Shown here piece after piece: positions 1 to 9,737 of a stretch of 15,335 nucleotides of DNA. The notes below the pieces were generated by a model. The model made no database searches, was not told where the DNA came from, and was given only the letters and a program-made list of their open reading frames with translations. Within the stretch, counting starts at the first letter, position 1; each line of letters opens with the position of its first letter. The DNA is from Pleurotus ostreatus/Saccharomyces cerevisiae fusant (lineage: Eukaryota > Opisthokonta), in assembly GCA_024196135.1 (NCBI GenBank), contig JAMQCK010000818.1, positions 1 to 15,335 on the forward strand, written 5' to 3'. The translations under genes and the position numbers were made by a program.

Positions 1-40
1 CAGTCAGTATTAGTCGCAGGGGTGCTGCTCAGACACTCAC

Positions 41-809
41 AGTATCCCGTTATCTTCTCCTCGGGTGTATGGAAGTATACGCTCGTTACCCCAGCAGCAA
101 ATATCCACAGAGCGATCATGACGGTGTTGACCGCAATGGCGAAAGTGCGCGCGAGGGTCCGCGGCGCTTGCGATTTCAAGAGGGGTCGAAGCTGATCGGC
201 GAGCACCAGGATGCTCATCGTGAGCAGGAAGATGTGGCCAGAGACGTCGTGGCCGCGACGGAGCCTGGGGCGCCCGCCCCACGAGGAGGGGATGACGTAC
301 GACCCGGTGGTCGCGTCGAATTGCGCCGTGAAGAGATCGGGATGCGTCTCGGGCGAGACCTTAGTGCCCGTGTAGCAGTACTCGTGCGGGAGGATGACGA
401 CGTTCTCCATGTCTTCGTGGGGGACGACGAGGACGCACTCGCCACCGCTGGCAACGGTGACGCGGTCGATGAGGGACGGTCCAAAGAACCAGCCAGCGAA
501 CGCGAGCCAGACGGCGGTAGCGACGCCCCAGCGTAGGATCTGAGGGAGTGCACGCCGCGGAGGGCGCGCTGTTATCGCGATCGCTGCCGCCGCGGTCGTC
601 CATCCCCACGCGTTCTTGATGAAAACGGTGTTCAGGGGGTTGGCCTTGTTGGCGAAAAAGTGCGTGGGACCGAGGGGATGGGGGAGGTGTGTGAGGAGGG
701 GGTCGGAGGTATCAACATAGCTGCTCGCGAGCACCGAGTAGAGTGTTCCGAGTGCGACCGTCGCGGTCGTCGCGGCCAGCGCCTGCACGCGGACGTCGTG
801 GATGTTCAT
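41..809 (-). CDS. FIT2/Scs3-type ER fat-storage-inducing transmembrane protein (partial, 3' part outside window)
   Basis: The frame is open from the ATG at 809-807 (good GCC-ATG context) down to 41, giving 256 codons plus one base. A GTGAGT donor at 40-35 then starts an intron, so the C-terminal exon(s) lie left of the window. FIT proteins sit in the ER membrane, are related to lipid phosphatases, and promote lipid-droplet formation and ER phospholipid balance; the yeast members are Scs3 and Yft2. The family is recognised from RGHDVSGHIFLL around His187/His192 and YFHTPEEKITG around His247. These match the two conserved His motifs of FIT2, with the catalytic pair most likely His192 and His247. 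Hydrophobic stretches suit several membrane spans: about 8-30, 62-78, 86-109, 192-207 and 217-246. No intron interrupts the visible exon. It is divergent from the metallophosphoesterase at 937. Family call firm; which yeast paralogue it matches is not resolved. Confidence 0.87.
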
Positions 810-936
810 GGCAAGTCGTGTCGGCCGTCGCGGCGTCGAGTGACGTCAGGCGACGAGCGGCAGCGCGGACCGGGAGTGAACTTGGGAGCCGCCACGTTGA
901 GTTGAGTGCGCAGTGCGCGCTTGTCTCCCTCCGCTC
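810..936. promoter_or_regulatory. Shared bidirectional promoter of the FIT2-like and Cdc1/Ted1-like genes
   Basis: Only 127 bp separate the two divergent start codons (809 on the minus strand, 937 on the plus strand), so both 5' leaders and both core promoters must fit here or overlap the genes. There is no TATA box. The stretch contains the CRE/ATF-type palindrome listed separately at 841-848. Sharing of control is inferred from spacing only. Confidence 0.6.
841..848. promoter_or_regulatory. TGACGTCA palindrome (CRE/ATF-type bZIP site)
   Basis: A perfect 8-bp palindrome, TGACGTCA, lies 32 bp upstream of the FIT2-like start and 88 bp upstream of the phosphoesterase start. The sequence is the consensus for CRE/ATF bZIP factors. 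A second perfect copy occurs at 9956-9963 upstream of the isomerase gene. Function is inferred. Confidence 0.45.
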
Positions 937-3061
937 ATGGGCATCAGCGAGCGCCGCAAGTACAAGGCGACCGCGCGATGGGCGTACTCACGCCCGCTCG
1001 TCCTCAACGCTCTACGCCTCCTCTGGATCGTCATCGTCGTCTGGGGCGAGATCGGTGTCTACTACTGGTCTCTCTCGTCCTGTCGCTGGCCGGATAAGAA
1101 CTTGGTACGCAGTCAAATCATGCAATTACGCCCCTAGCTGACCTGCAACTTAAGCCTCAGCATGCCTCCCCAACCCACATACTGCTGATTTCCGTGCGTC
1201 GTTGCGTTCACGACCTTCCAACTCATCCACCGATCACCTACCCGTAGGACCCGCAAGTCCGCCCCCCACGCGATTTCTGGGAAGACACGTCCTGGCTCGC
1301 TTCTGCACGGGAGTTCTTCTTTGAGCTCAACTTGAAGCGTAACTGGCATGTTACTCGTCGTCTGAAGCCACAGACCATCTTCTTCCTCGGCGACATGCTG
1401 GCCAGCGGGAAATACGTACACAGCGAGCAAGAGTCCGTCTATTCTACTTCCCCTTTGACGCTCTGCTAACTGCGGCAGATTTGAGCAGTACTGGCAGAAG
1501 TTCCAGGACACGTTTGCCTTCGAGAATGGGACGGACGTGTACTACCTGCCAGGGAACAACGACTTTGGGTGCGTGGAATAATACAGCGAGGTAGGTCAAG
1601 GTGCTAACTATGTATAGCATGGGAGCCTCACGCTCTCTTTCCGCCAACGTGCGAGCGTACTACAAGAAATATGTAGGCCCACTCAACCAAGCCGTCCCTC
1701 TGCGCGGACACAACTTCGTTGCATTGGACGCTCCTGGCCTCGTAGATGAGGATTACAGAAGATCTGCCAGCGGCTTACCGCATCAGCAATGGAGTCCGAC
1801 CCTCGGAGGGACCTTGGACTTCATCAGAGAGTTAGACAATGGTCAGCGAAGCAGCTCCCTTTCATCTCCACGAGTCCTGCTTACAGAATAACAGAGCAAG
1901 GCCCTGTCGTGCTGTTGTCGCATATTCCCCTGCACAGACCTGATACTGCCACATGCGGCCGGCTCAGGGAGAAGGGGACTATCCGCAGGGGCGTTGGTCA
2001 CGGCTACCAGAACACCCTCGGCAAGGAGACAACATACTATCTCCTCGATACGCTCCATCCTGTCGCAGTCTTCAGGTTCGTCCTCGATACCTCTTCTTGC
2101 ATGGCTTACTCAAGTTATGCCCAGCGGTGACAACCGTGATTACTGTGAATACAATCATACCTCTCGACACATTGACCCAGAGACTCGCACGAAGATCTCT
2201 GAGGAGAGCGTCCGGGAGGTCACCATCAAGTCCTTCTCTATGGCACGAAATATTCACCACCCTGGATTTCACCTACTCTCGCTTGTCGAACCATCAGCCG
2301 GCGCGCCGTCGTTAGCAGACACGGCATGCTTCCTACCAGATCAGCCCGGCCTGTTTTCCACCCTCTACTGGCCATTCGTGGTCATTACCACCCTCCTCTT
2401 GCTCTTCCTCAACCTGCGGAAAGGACCTGGCCGTCTACCCGGTCTTGTCGGTCGCCTCACACCAGCTAGCCCATATCGTGGGCGCCATCCGACTGTCTGG
2501 ACGCCATTCACCGCCGCGCCAGAGAGTCCTACGGGATCCCGTCCCGTCGTTCGCACTCCCACATCTTCCGCCGGCCCGCAGATGAAGGCGTCGTCTCGTC
2601 CAGCATCACCCTCTGCGCTCCTCCATCCCTCGTCTGCGGCTGCCATTGCGGCCGCTGACGCTGACGAGGACGAGGATGAGACGTACCCCGCGCAGTACGC
2701 CACCAGGCGCGCGGCGTACGAGCACGACGACCTCTGGTCACCGCGACACAACAAGGGCGCGCGCAGCATCGACCAGGAGGCCGCGGACTCCTACTTCCTG
2801 CAGCAGCCCGCCGCGCCTCGACATCAGGGTAAGCGCCCGTGGTCGTGGTCATTCACGTTCGTCTTCGCGCAGCGGCGGAGGCGGATCACGCTGCGGGCGC
2901 CGACGCTGACAGCGCGGGGGGTGAAGGATGCGGTGGGGGTGCTGGAGAGCGGGGCAGACAAGTTCGATGCGGGGGTGGTGGGGAGCACGGCATTGGATGC
3001 ATTGAGTGTGCTGTGGGTGGCCGTGGTGGTATGGGCGTTCCTAGCGTGGAGATCGTTATAG
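937..3061 (+). CDS. Cdc1/Ted1/PGAP5-type ER metallophosphoesterase (GPI-anchor remodelling)
   Basis: Seven exons: 937-1104, 1161-1193, 1248-1432, 1479-1568, 1618-1841, 1895-2075, 2125-3061, encoding 605 residues ending in TAG. The metal-binding motifs of the calcineurin-like phosphoesterase fold appear in order: ISDPQ (Asp68, Gln70), LGDM (Asp116), LPGNNDFG (Asn156, Asp157), LLSHIPLHRP (His243) and FSGDNRDYCEY (294-303). SGD(D/N)xDYCE is characteristic of the Cdc1/Ted1/MPPE1 branch, which removes ethanolamine-phosphate from GPI-anchor mannoses in the ER or early secretory pathway. Hydrophobic spans are seen at about 24-45, 372-393 and 585-603. A low-complexity Pro/Ser/Ala and acidic region links the last two. 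Intron branch sites such as CTAAC at 1466-1470 and GCTAAC at 1603-1608 support the joins. The shift from exon 5 to exon 6 uses the acceptor at 1893-1894, because the one at 1885-1886 brings in a stop. Cdc1 versus Ted1 orthology is not settled. Confidence 0.88.
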
Positions 3062-3482
3062 GACGCGGCGAGGGGAGAGTGCAGGACGATGTAGGAGTAG
3101 AGTGGTGGCCCTGCAGAGCTACGATGCTATGTAATTTATTCGTAACAAGGACTTTCGTACGACTGGCGATGCGTTCTGTAGCATATAGTGGGAGCTTGCT
3201 TTCTGTCTTTACGGACAAGGACATTCAGAGTGGACTAGTCCAAGGTGCCACCGATGTGAGATGAGCCACCCCTTTCATCTCGAGTGTCCTCATCTGGCGA
3301 TTTCTGCACTGACCACCACCAAGCAGTTCCTTCGTCGCTGTAACCTCTGCGAAATTGTCATCTCTGCCTGGCTCAGGCTAGCTTGCTTCCCGAGCGGTGG
3401 CATCATCGATCACACGGTGCACAGGCGCAGCTGGATCTTGAGCTGCATACGGTACTTCTTCTCAACCATACTCCTGACGACC
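3062..3482 (+). other. Intergenic region and 5' leader of the BSD gene
   Basis: 421 bp lie between the phosphoesterase stop and the chosen BSD start. I see no RNA gene, repeat or TATA box. The frame of the BSD gene stays open upstream to an ATG at 3261, which would add 74 residues rich in Cys, Trp and Ile. That extension resembles no known domain, so I treat it as leader (see findings). Confidence 0.5.
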
Positions 3483-5059
3483 ATGAACTTCGTGGACCCA
3501 TTCGACATTGCTACTGCAAGTAGCAGCACGCCCCCACCGCGGCCTGACAATGAGCAGAGCCTGAACGAGGAGGTCAATCAGGTCATAGGCCAGCTCGGGC
3601 GCTTCTGGGGGGGCTTCCGGCAGCAGGTGCGTTGCGACGACCAACCCATCCACTCTCATGCTGATGGACTTGTGCTGCAGAGTCAAGCTGCGCTTCAGGT
3701 TGCAAAGAAGGATCTTGGAGACGTCGTGCAGCAGGCGCAGAAGGAGCTCACCAAGCTGACGACGGAAGTCACCTCCCCCGCCGCTCCCGAAACACCTGCC
3801 GGCGAGCCCGCAGAAGGCGAAGCCTCCGCTCACGACTCCGCCGACCGAACCCCTGTAGGCTCCCCCACTACCGAGCAAGCCTCCACCGCCGGCCCCTCCA
3901 CCTCCTCCACCCCCGCCGCAACCGCCACCGCCCAGGTCTCCAACATCTTCAACCGCCTCCAGGCCGCCCTCCCGCCCGCCGTCGTCTCCGCCGTGCAGCA
4001 CAACCTCGAGACCGTCCAGTACACGGTCCAGCACAACATCGAGAACCTGCAGCACACCGATCTCAATGCGCTGCGGCAGAGCCTCTCCGCCGAGTTCGCG
4101 CGCGTGCAGGGCGTGACGCGCGCGCAGGCGGAGGAGTACATGCACCGCAGTGAGGAGCTCCTGCGCGAGGCGGGCGACGTTCTCAAGGATGCGGTCAAGG
4201 TGCTGCCGCCGGAGGACGAGGGTGTGGGGATGCAGGCGGGCGTGGTCTGGGATGGGTCAGATATCTGGATGTTGCCGGAGCCTTCGTCTGGAGCAGGAAA
4301 GGGAAAGGGCCGCGCGAGCGCGGAGACGCAGCGCTCGGTGTCGACACGGGCGGAGGCACTCTTGAGGCGCCTACGCAGCGATCCGGAGATCATCTTGCAC
4401 GACCCCGAGGCCGATGAGAAGGTGAAGGGCATTTACGATGAATGGCTGAAGAACATCGAGTTCGCGCTGGGCGGTGAGAAGAAGACTACATGGGACGAGA
4501 AAGTTGAGAGCGCACTGGCTGACGGGGCGGATGGTGCTGCCTTGAAGGCGACTCATGATGCGACTGGTAAGATTCCTTGGTATTCAGCTCGCCAGCCGCG
4601 TTACTGACATTAACTCAGTGCCCGACAAGTTGACGGAAGAGGTCTTCTGGCAACGTTACTTCTTCCGCGTACATCAAATTGAGACCGAGGAGGCGAAGCG
4701 CAAGACTCTTTTGCAAGGTACGTATAGTCTTTCGAGGCGTCATCCTTCGCTAATCACATCTTGCAGCCCAAGTCAACGACAACGAGGAAGACTTCAGCTG
4801 GGGCGAAGAGGACGAAGAGGAAGAAGATATCACGTCCACTCACACCATCGAGAAGCCACCCGTCAGCGAACCAGCCGTCCAGAAGCTTGCGGAGCCCAAG
4901 CCTGAGCCCGCCAGCGCCATTCCGGCTCACCTCAGCTCTCGTGAGAGCAGCGGGGAGGAGAGCTATGACGTCGTGTCATCGAATGTTAGCGCTGTGGGTG
5001 AGGAGCCCAAGAAGGAGAAGGAGAAGGACGAGTCGGAGGAGGACAGTGATTGGGAGTAA
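3483..5059 (+). CDS. BSD-domain protein
   Basis: Four exons: 3483-3626, 3681-4566, 4619-4717, 4767-5059, encoding 473 residues. The start was chosen at 3483 (ACC-ATG context) because MNFVDPFD is a plausible N-terminus. Residues of about 75-130 are Pro/Ser/Thr/Ala-rich. Residues 133-228 form amphipathic helices with a short internal repeat (VQHNLETVQ / VQHNIENLQ). The BSD domain covers about 270-370, with PEIILHDP near 283-290 and the diagnostic FWQRYFFR at 353-360. An acidic tail (EEDEEEED) follows from about 384, and the protein ends in SDWE. BSD domains occur in TFIIH p62, in synapse-associated proteins and in Dos2-like fungal proteins. Acidic-tailed single-BSD fungal proteins like this one have no firm biochemical role. 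Intron 1 is 54 nt and stop-free, so its retention would insert 18 residues in frame. The gene converges on the O-methyltransferase 120 bp away. Confidence 0.85.
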
Positions 5060-5179
5060 ATCATCTGAATACAATGTACAGTATTGGCTACATCGGAAGC
5101 CCAGGATCCTCTGTACTTATACCACTAAATCTATGCTCGAAGTCATTATATCCTCGGACTCTACTCGACCCCATGGGAT

Positions 5180-7076
5180 TTACACCTTCCTGCACACAAT
5201 CTCGCTGAAGCAGCTCCCGGGCGTTTGGTGAACATCGAAGATCTTCCACCCTGCCTCCCTCGTCAACTCGTCGAACTCGCCGAGCGTCCGCTGCTGCCCA
5301 GTCGTCATGACCGCCATCGTGAAGTCCTGGAGGTACACCTCCGCGAAGGCCTGCCCAAGGTTCGGCAGGAGGGGCACAGGCGCGTCGAACTTGTTCATGC
5401 CGTCGAAGAAGAGGGAGTCCGGAGAGGGACACGCTTGAGGGACGATTTGCTCGGCGATCACGAGAATGGTGTCCGAAGACGCTGCAGTGCTGAGGTGCCT
5501 CAGGATATTGACGCATGCGTCGCGGGGCCAGTCGTGAATGATGTAGCGCAGATAAAAGGCCGCGACCGGTACAGATCGTTGCGCCTGGGATTCGAACATG
5601 CTGTGGGCTAGCACGGGAGTCATGAGCGGAACGTACCCTCGCCGACATCGCATGTCCTCACCTTCGAAGCTGACACGACCCATATCCACCATGGACTTGA
5701 GCGACGGATTCGCAGCCCATTCCTGTAAGAATGAACGACGATATGATGTGCAGCTCTAGCGAAACGACAAATTGACGCACCGGGACGGTCTCGTTGGCTA
5801 TGACATGCGGAAGGTCTTGGCCGAAGATGTTGAGGTTGGGGCCTCTCCTGGCGATCCTGGCGGTCTGGGTCCCTATCCCACAGCCAACGTCGACGACCAA
5901 TGAATCCTTCGGCAAATTCTCCCAAAGAAAGCCTAGAAAAACGAGGTGAGTACGCGGTAGAAGTGCAAACGCAGCAAACGCACCTCGCAGATTCTTGAAG
6001 TAACCACACAGATTGGCGAACCCTGGCATGACCATCTGCAAGCGCTGCGAGCGCCCGGGAGAGCGTCTCATGATTCCCCATATATCTTCGTCGGTGTTGA
6101 ATACCTCTGATACAGGTGCCCTTCTCAGATGTTCTCCGCGCAAGACACTGTCCGGGAGATACGCCGCTGCCTTGAACTGCTCGTCCATACTGTAATGTTT
6201 TCAGCTTAGACTCGCCGCGATAGCAACATGAAATCATGATCTTACTTGTTATCTAGAAATGCGCGGATGCTATCCGTATCCTTGTATCTATCCACGTTCA
6301 CAGGAGCCAGACCGAAAGGAAAGTTGTTGAGGGTCTTCTTCTTGTCGCTGAAAGATACGTCAGACATTAATGAGCCGTCCTGCCTCTCGAGAGACTGACA
6401 TGGCGTCTTGCGCGACCTCATGGACGTCTTTTCCTGTGTCCATGAGCCAAGACGGACGGTTGTGGGCGAAAACATTCGGGGAGAGCTGGAAAAGAGCACG
6501 TCAGGTCTGTCCATTGTAAGACTCGGATGCGGCATGAGGGATACCTCCTGGAACACATAATGCGCACAAAGAAATCTTAGCGCCCGACCTGTAGAGCCGC
6601 GCTTAGCCTCAGGTACAGAAGGACATCGTCCACAAACTCACCAAGTATATTCTCGTCCGTGCACGTCGCTGCGGCTATGAACTTGATGTGCAACCCTTCC
6701 ACACCCGCGTCCCGCAGAATTTCTGGGACGCACGCGTCTGACACAATGCGCATCGCGCTAGCAACGTAGCCCTATTGGGTGGTTCATTCACAATTGTGTT
6801 CACAATCTTTGGAAGGAATGTACGTACCGAAGCTGCACGGTCGTATAGCAGAAGGCCGCTGGGCCTCAAAGTAGCGGCTAGCTGGGACGCAGCAGAGTTT
6901 GCTAGATATGCAGCGTGGACGACGACAGAGTCGGAGATGAATCTATTCTGCTTTTCTGTGGGACGTTCGATGAGAGACGGATATCCAGGGATGCCGTGCC
7001 GTTCTGCGAGGTCTTCGATGATGTTGACTTGCTCAGTGAGAAGATGAAGGAGCTGACGAAGGTTCGAAGGCGCCAT
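5180..7076 (-). CDS. SAM-dependent O-methyltransferase, COMT-like (Methyltransf_2 type)
   Basis: Nine exons on the minus strand: 7076-6828, 6771-6642, 6588-6545, 6485-6400, 6347-6246, 6189-5984, 5932-5781, 5722-5662, 5607-5180, encoding 485 residues. The N-terminal part has the helical dimerisation type of fold (RPSWLMDTGK region). The SAM-binding motif I is VVDVGCGIG (285-293). RYIIHDWP carries the likely catalytic base His368, followed by Asp369 and Trp370. Such enzymes methylate hydroxyls of aromatic or polyketide substrates in the cytosol; the substrate cannot be read from the sequence. The last intron was set to 5661-5608 because this acceptor gives FEAHSMFESQ, the family pattern. A 36-nt alternative intron and direct read-through both fit the family worse. 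Introns are 51-59 nt. No polyketide, terpene or NRPS core gene is nearby, so a role in secondary metabolism is only possible, not shown. Confidence 0.85.
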
Positions 7077-7173
7077 TGAAGCGAGACAAGAAGGGAGGTA
7101 ACGAAAGGAGATCTGGGTTGTGAGAGAGGTAGTCGCACGTCCTCTGGTAGGGACGTTGTTTGCGTACTGCTCC

Positions 7174-7181
7174 CTTATAAG
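7174..7181 (-). promoter_or_regulatory. TATA-like box of the O-methyltransferase gene (CTTATAAG)
   Basis: CTTATAAG, an 8-bp palindrome, lies about 100 bp upstream of the minus-strand ATG at 7076. That spacing suits a TATA element. The same octamer occurs upstream of the isomerase gene at 9988-9995. Confidence 0.45.
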
Positions 7182-7757
7182 AGGCGGACGGCTGACAGGG
7201 GTCCTTGGATATCGGTCCCGATTCCGGTACTCGATATGGATCCTAGGATGATCACTCAAAGGATCATGACCGTAAAACTTGATATTGCTCGTCAAAGCAG
7301 TGTAAAAAGCTATTTTTCCTGCCTGAAGGTCAGTGTGCTAGTCTGGAGACAGGATGCTACGAAACTTACTAGGCTACGGGAGCCGGATCCGAGCAAAAAA
7401 TAGCATGAATATACATAGTCGTGGAGCGGTATACCTATAAACGTCGATAGCGGAAGGACCACCGTAGGCAATTACCTTGTCCTGCATGCAGGCAAGCCTG
7501 AGCGTGTCCCGGCGAGCGCTCGGAGTCTCATGCGCTCCGATACTAGAGAGCCTCAGCGTCAAGGTACATCCATAGTTCACGCACCAACTTCGAAAGGCGC
7601 CTCCGGAGCCGTTGCATGGACAAGCTTACATCCACTGCCCCATCCTGAGCGCACGTTGTATACCACACCTCCGATGTGTCCAAGTCGAGGGGGGAAATCG
7701 AAGTCTATGGCCGTCAAGTGATGAGCATGATGGATGTTTTGTACGAGTAGAGCTCCC

Positions 7758-7889
7758 TGAGTCTCCCGGCTATGCGGGCTGCCAAGCGCTGAGTCCCGGG
7801 TGAGTGTTCAAGTCAAGTTCATGTTGAACTTGCGTCACGGACGCGTGCGGAGGCACGTGGTCGGATCACGATCGAGCGCTTCATGAGTC
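7758..7889 (+). promoter_or_regulatory. Cluster of Gcn4/Cpc1-like TGAGTC half sites upstream of CPA1
   Basis: TGAGTC occurs at 7758-7763, 7790-7795 and 7884-7889, and the related CGAGTCA at 8011-8017. Each is one base short of the TGASTCA site bound by Gcn4/Cpc1 bZIP activators of amino-acid synthesis. The location 240-370 bp before an arginine-pathway gene fits general amino-acid control. No perfect 7-mer is present, so this is suggestive only. Confidence 0.3.
7814..7832. repeat. Perfect 8-bp inverted repeat, 3-nt spacer
   Basis: CAAGTTCA, a TGT spacer, then TGAACTTG form a perfect dyad upstream of CPA1. It could be a dimeric regulator site or chance; nothing else supports a role. An E-box CACGTG follows at 7854-7859. 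Confidence 0.4.
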
Positions 7890-7984
7890 GAATTTTCGCG
7901 TCCTGCTCCCTCCTGCTTTCGTCCTCCACCTTGCCGCCTGCCGCGTGCCCAGCAAACCCAATTGCCCGAGCCCACCCTCGGTAC

Positions 7985-8103
7985 ATGATCTTTACTCAAA
8001 ACACCCGCGACGAGTCAGTGTTTCTCTTTTCCTTCCTCTTCCACCTTTGCTAAACGTCCCCAGTTACCTCAGCGACCTCGTTTTCTCTCTCCTTAGTCTC
8101 TGA
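7985..8103 (+). promoter_or_regulatory. Candidate arginine-attenuator-peptide-like uORF, split by an intron
   Basis: The only ATG between the TGAGTC cluster and the CPA1 start is at 7985, in a weak context (T at -3). Joining 7985-8013 to 8064-8103 gives a 22-residue peptide that begins MIFTQ and ends DYLSDLVFSLLSL. The intron at 8014-8063 is 50 nt with donor GTCAGT, branch-like CTAAAC and acceptor CAG. The stop is 19 nt before the CPA1 ATG. Fungal CPS-A small-subunit mRNAs carry a uORF for the arginine attenuator peptide, whose core in Neurospora is FTSQDYLSDHLWRALNA. FT and DYLSD match, and DYLSD is followed by eight residues before the stop in both. HLWRA is not conserved and the FT-to-DYLSD spacing is longer. 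If unspliced, the uORF ends at 8053 after 22 other codons. Candidate only. Confidence 0.4.
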
Positions 8104-8122
8104 TACCGTGTCGCGCTACAAC

Positions 8123-9541
8123 ATGTTCACTCGACCTATCATTCGCATTCCTCAGCTCTACAAGGGCTTCCGGGGTATGGCGACGCACGCGTCGACCGTC
8201 CCTGGTGTCCTTCACCTCAAGTCCGGGCAGTCGTTCACTGGACGGTCTTTCGGCGCCCCGAAAAGCATCTTCGCTGAGACTGTGTTCTCAACGTCTATTA
8301 CCTCATGTAGGTGTCCATGCATCCTAGTATACACACCAGCTGACCGCCAATCAGACACCGAATCCATGACCGACCCTTCATACCGCGGCCAGATCCTAGT
8401 CTTCACCGCTCCCCTCATCGGCAATTACGGCGTCCCCGCGAACGAGGCACCTTGCGACTCCCGCGACGTTGGGGTCGTTCTGGAGTCGAAGGGCATCCAG
8501 TGCGCAGGTGTCATCGTCGCGGACGTTGCCGACCGTTACTCCCACCACTCCGCCGTCGAGTCAATTGCGACCTGGTGCCAGCGTCATGGGGTCCCTGGCA
8601 TCAGCGGCATTGACACGCGCGCTGTCACCACCCTCCTTCGTGACCAGGGTACCACCTTGGGTCGCATGGCCATTGGCGCCGACGCGTCTCTCGCACCTCC
8701 CGCCGCAGAAGAGTACTGGGACCCCACGGGCGAGAACCTCGTTGACCAGGTTTCCACCAAGAAGCCCTACGTCCTCAACCCCGCCGGCGACGTCAGCATC
8801 GCCGTCCTCGACTTTGGTGCCAAGGCCAACATCCTGCGCTCCCTCGTGCGTCGTGGCGCCAAGGTCACTGTCCTCCCGTGGAACTACGACTTCAACGCCG
8901 TGCGCGACAAGTACGACGGCCTCTTCCTCTCCAACGGCCCGGGTGACCCCGCGCACTGCATGGACGCCGCGCTCAACTTGCGCAAGACGATGGCGGAGTG
9001 GGACAAGCCTGTCTTCGGTATCTGCATGGGCCACCAGATCATCGGTATGGCTGCCGGCCTCGACGCCTACCGTATGACCTTCGGCAACCGTGGGCACAAC
9101 CAGCCCGTCCTGGCGCTCGCGTCTTCGGGCTCCATTCAGGCTGGTCGCGTCTACGTGACGAGCCAGAACCACCAGTACGCGCTCAAGCTGCAGGACCCGT
9201 TCCCGGGTGGATGGGAGCCGTTCTTCATCAACTGCAACGACTCGTCAGTGGAGGGCATCAAGTCGACCGCTGACTCGGGTCGCAAGGTGTGGGGCGTGCA
9301 GTTCCACCCTGAGAGCGCTGGTGGACCGTTGGACACTATCGAGGTACGTCTTCTTCGTAACTAGTTGTGGACTTGTATGTTGACAGTCCTTCAGATGTTC
9401 ACCGACTTCGTCACCGAGTGCCGCGCGCACAAGCTATCTATCCCCGCTGCTAAGGGTCGCGTGCCCATGGCTGATCGCACCAACGTCGACCTACCTCAGG
9501 ATCTCCCCAAGGGAGCGGCCCCTCAGGCGGCCCACGCATAA
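8123..9541 (+). CDS. CPA1: Carbamoyl-phosphate synthase, arginine-specific, small (glutaminase) subunit
   Basis: Three exons: 8123-8306, 8355-9343, 9395-9541, encoding 439 residues ending in TAA. It releases ammonia from glutamine for the large subunit to make carbamoyl phosphate for arginine. The N-terminal CPSase small domain shows TSITSYTESMTDPSYRGQIL (with Tyr62 across the first splice), GNYGVP and GISGIDTRAVT. The class I glutamine amidotransferase domain starts near 209, with SNGPGDP, FGICMGHQ (nucleophile Cys285), TSQNHQYA and GVQFHPE (His379, Glu381), so the catalytic triad is complete. The N-terminus, MFTRPIIRIPQLYKGFRG, is basic, hydroxylated and free of acids, like a mitochondrial presequence. 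The ATG at 8123 is used, not the in-frame GTG at 8108. Both introns (48 and 51 nt) are multiples of three. The leader carries a candidate attenuator uORF and Gcn4-like half sites. Very secure call. Confidence 0.96.
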
Positions 9542-9590
9542 TGTTTTGTCTTTCTGTTTATCTTGTGGATGGGATCATGTATCGTAACTG

Positions 9591-9608
9591 AAATGTAATA
9601 TAAATATA
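9591..9608 (+). terminator. AT-rich 3' processing region of CPA1
   Basis: An AATGTAATATAAATAT-type tract lies 50 bp after the CPA1 stop, in otherwise GC-rich DNA. It resembles fungal polyadenylation efficiency/positioning elements. The rest of 9542-9737 holds nothing else I can name; the promoter of the small gene at 9738 must lie in it. Confidence 0.4.
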
Positions 9609-9737
9609 GGCGTAGGAAATAGACTATACTCGTAGGGCTACAAACATATTTCTCCATATTCGCGAACGAATCAAAGGGGCCTTTCAGAGGGTGACTGAAG
9701 CCCGCTGGCGATGTCCCGCGGAAACAGAATGTTGAAC

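Larger units (their letters stand above)
7077..7984. other. Intergenic region between the O-methyltransferase and CPS small-subunit genes
   Basis: About 900 bp without a convincing gene. The left end holds a TATA-like palindrome for the O-methyltransferase. The right end holds TGAGTC half sites, a small inverted repeat, an E-box and a pyrimidine-rich tract at about 7903-7945 that probably belongs to the CPA1 core promoter. Short open frames here have no recognisable domains. I see no transposon ends or tRNA. Confidence 0.55.

Noticed and set aside
2829..2872. Possible 44-nt intron (GTAAGC...GCGCAG) near the end of the phosphoesterase gene
   Set aside because: Splicing it would shift the frame and remove the C-terminal membrane span. 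Read-through keeps a coherent tail and stop.
3462..4432. Long minus-strand open frames opposite the BSD gene, one very glycine-rich
   Set aside because: They are antisense shadows of the Pro/Ala/Ser-rich coding strand, without domains. The plus frame has a BSD domain and consistent splicing.
5586..5600. tRNA-like T-loop string (GTTCGAATCCC on the minus strand)
   Set aside because: It lies inside O-methyltransferase exon 9, encodes the conserved FES region, and has no cloverleaf around it.
7883..7984. In-frame ATG at 7883 that would lengthen the CPA1 uORF to 56 residues
   Set aside because: It overlaps a TGAGTC activator-like site and precedes the pyrimidine-rich tract, so transcription probably starts downstream of it.
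8108..8122. GTG at 8108 as the CPA1 start
   Set aside because: Nuclear fungal genes start at ATG; the ATG at 8123 gives a good mitochondrial-type presequence.
8561..9172. Long minus-strand frame opposite CPA1 exon 2
   Set aside because: Antisense of a highly conserved amidotransferase exon; GC-rich codon use creates it.
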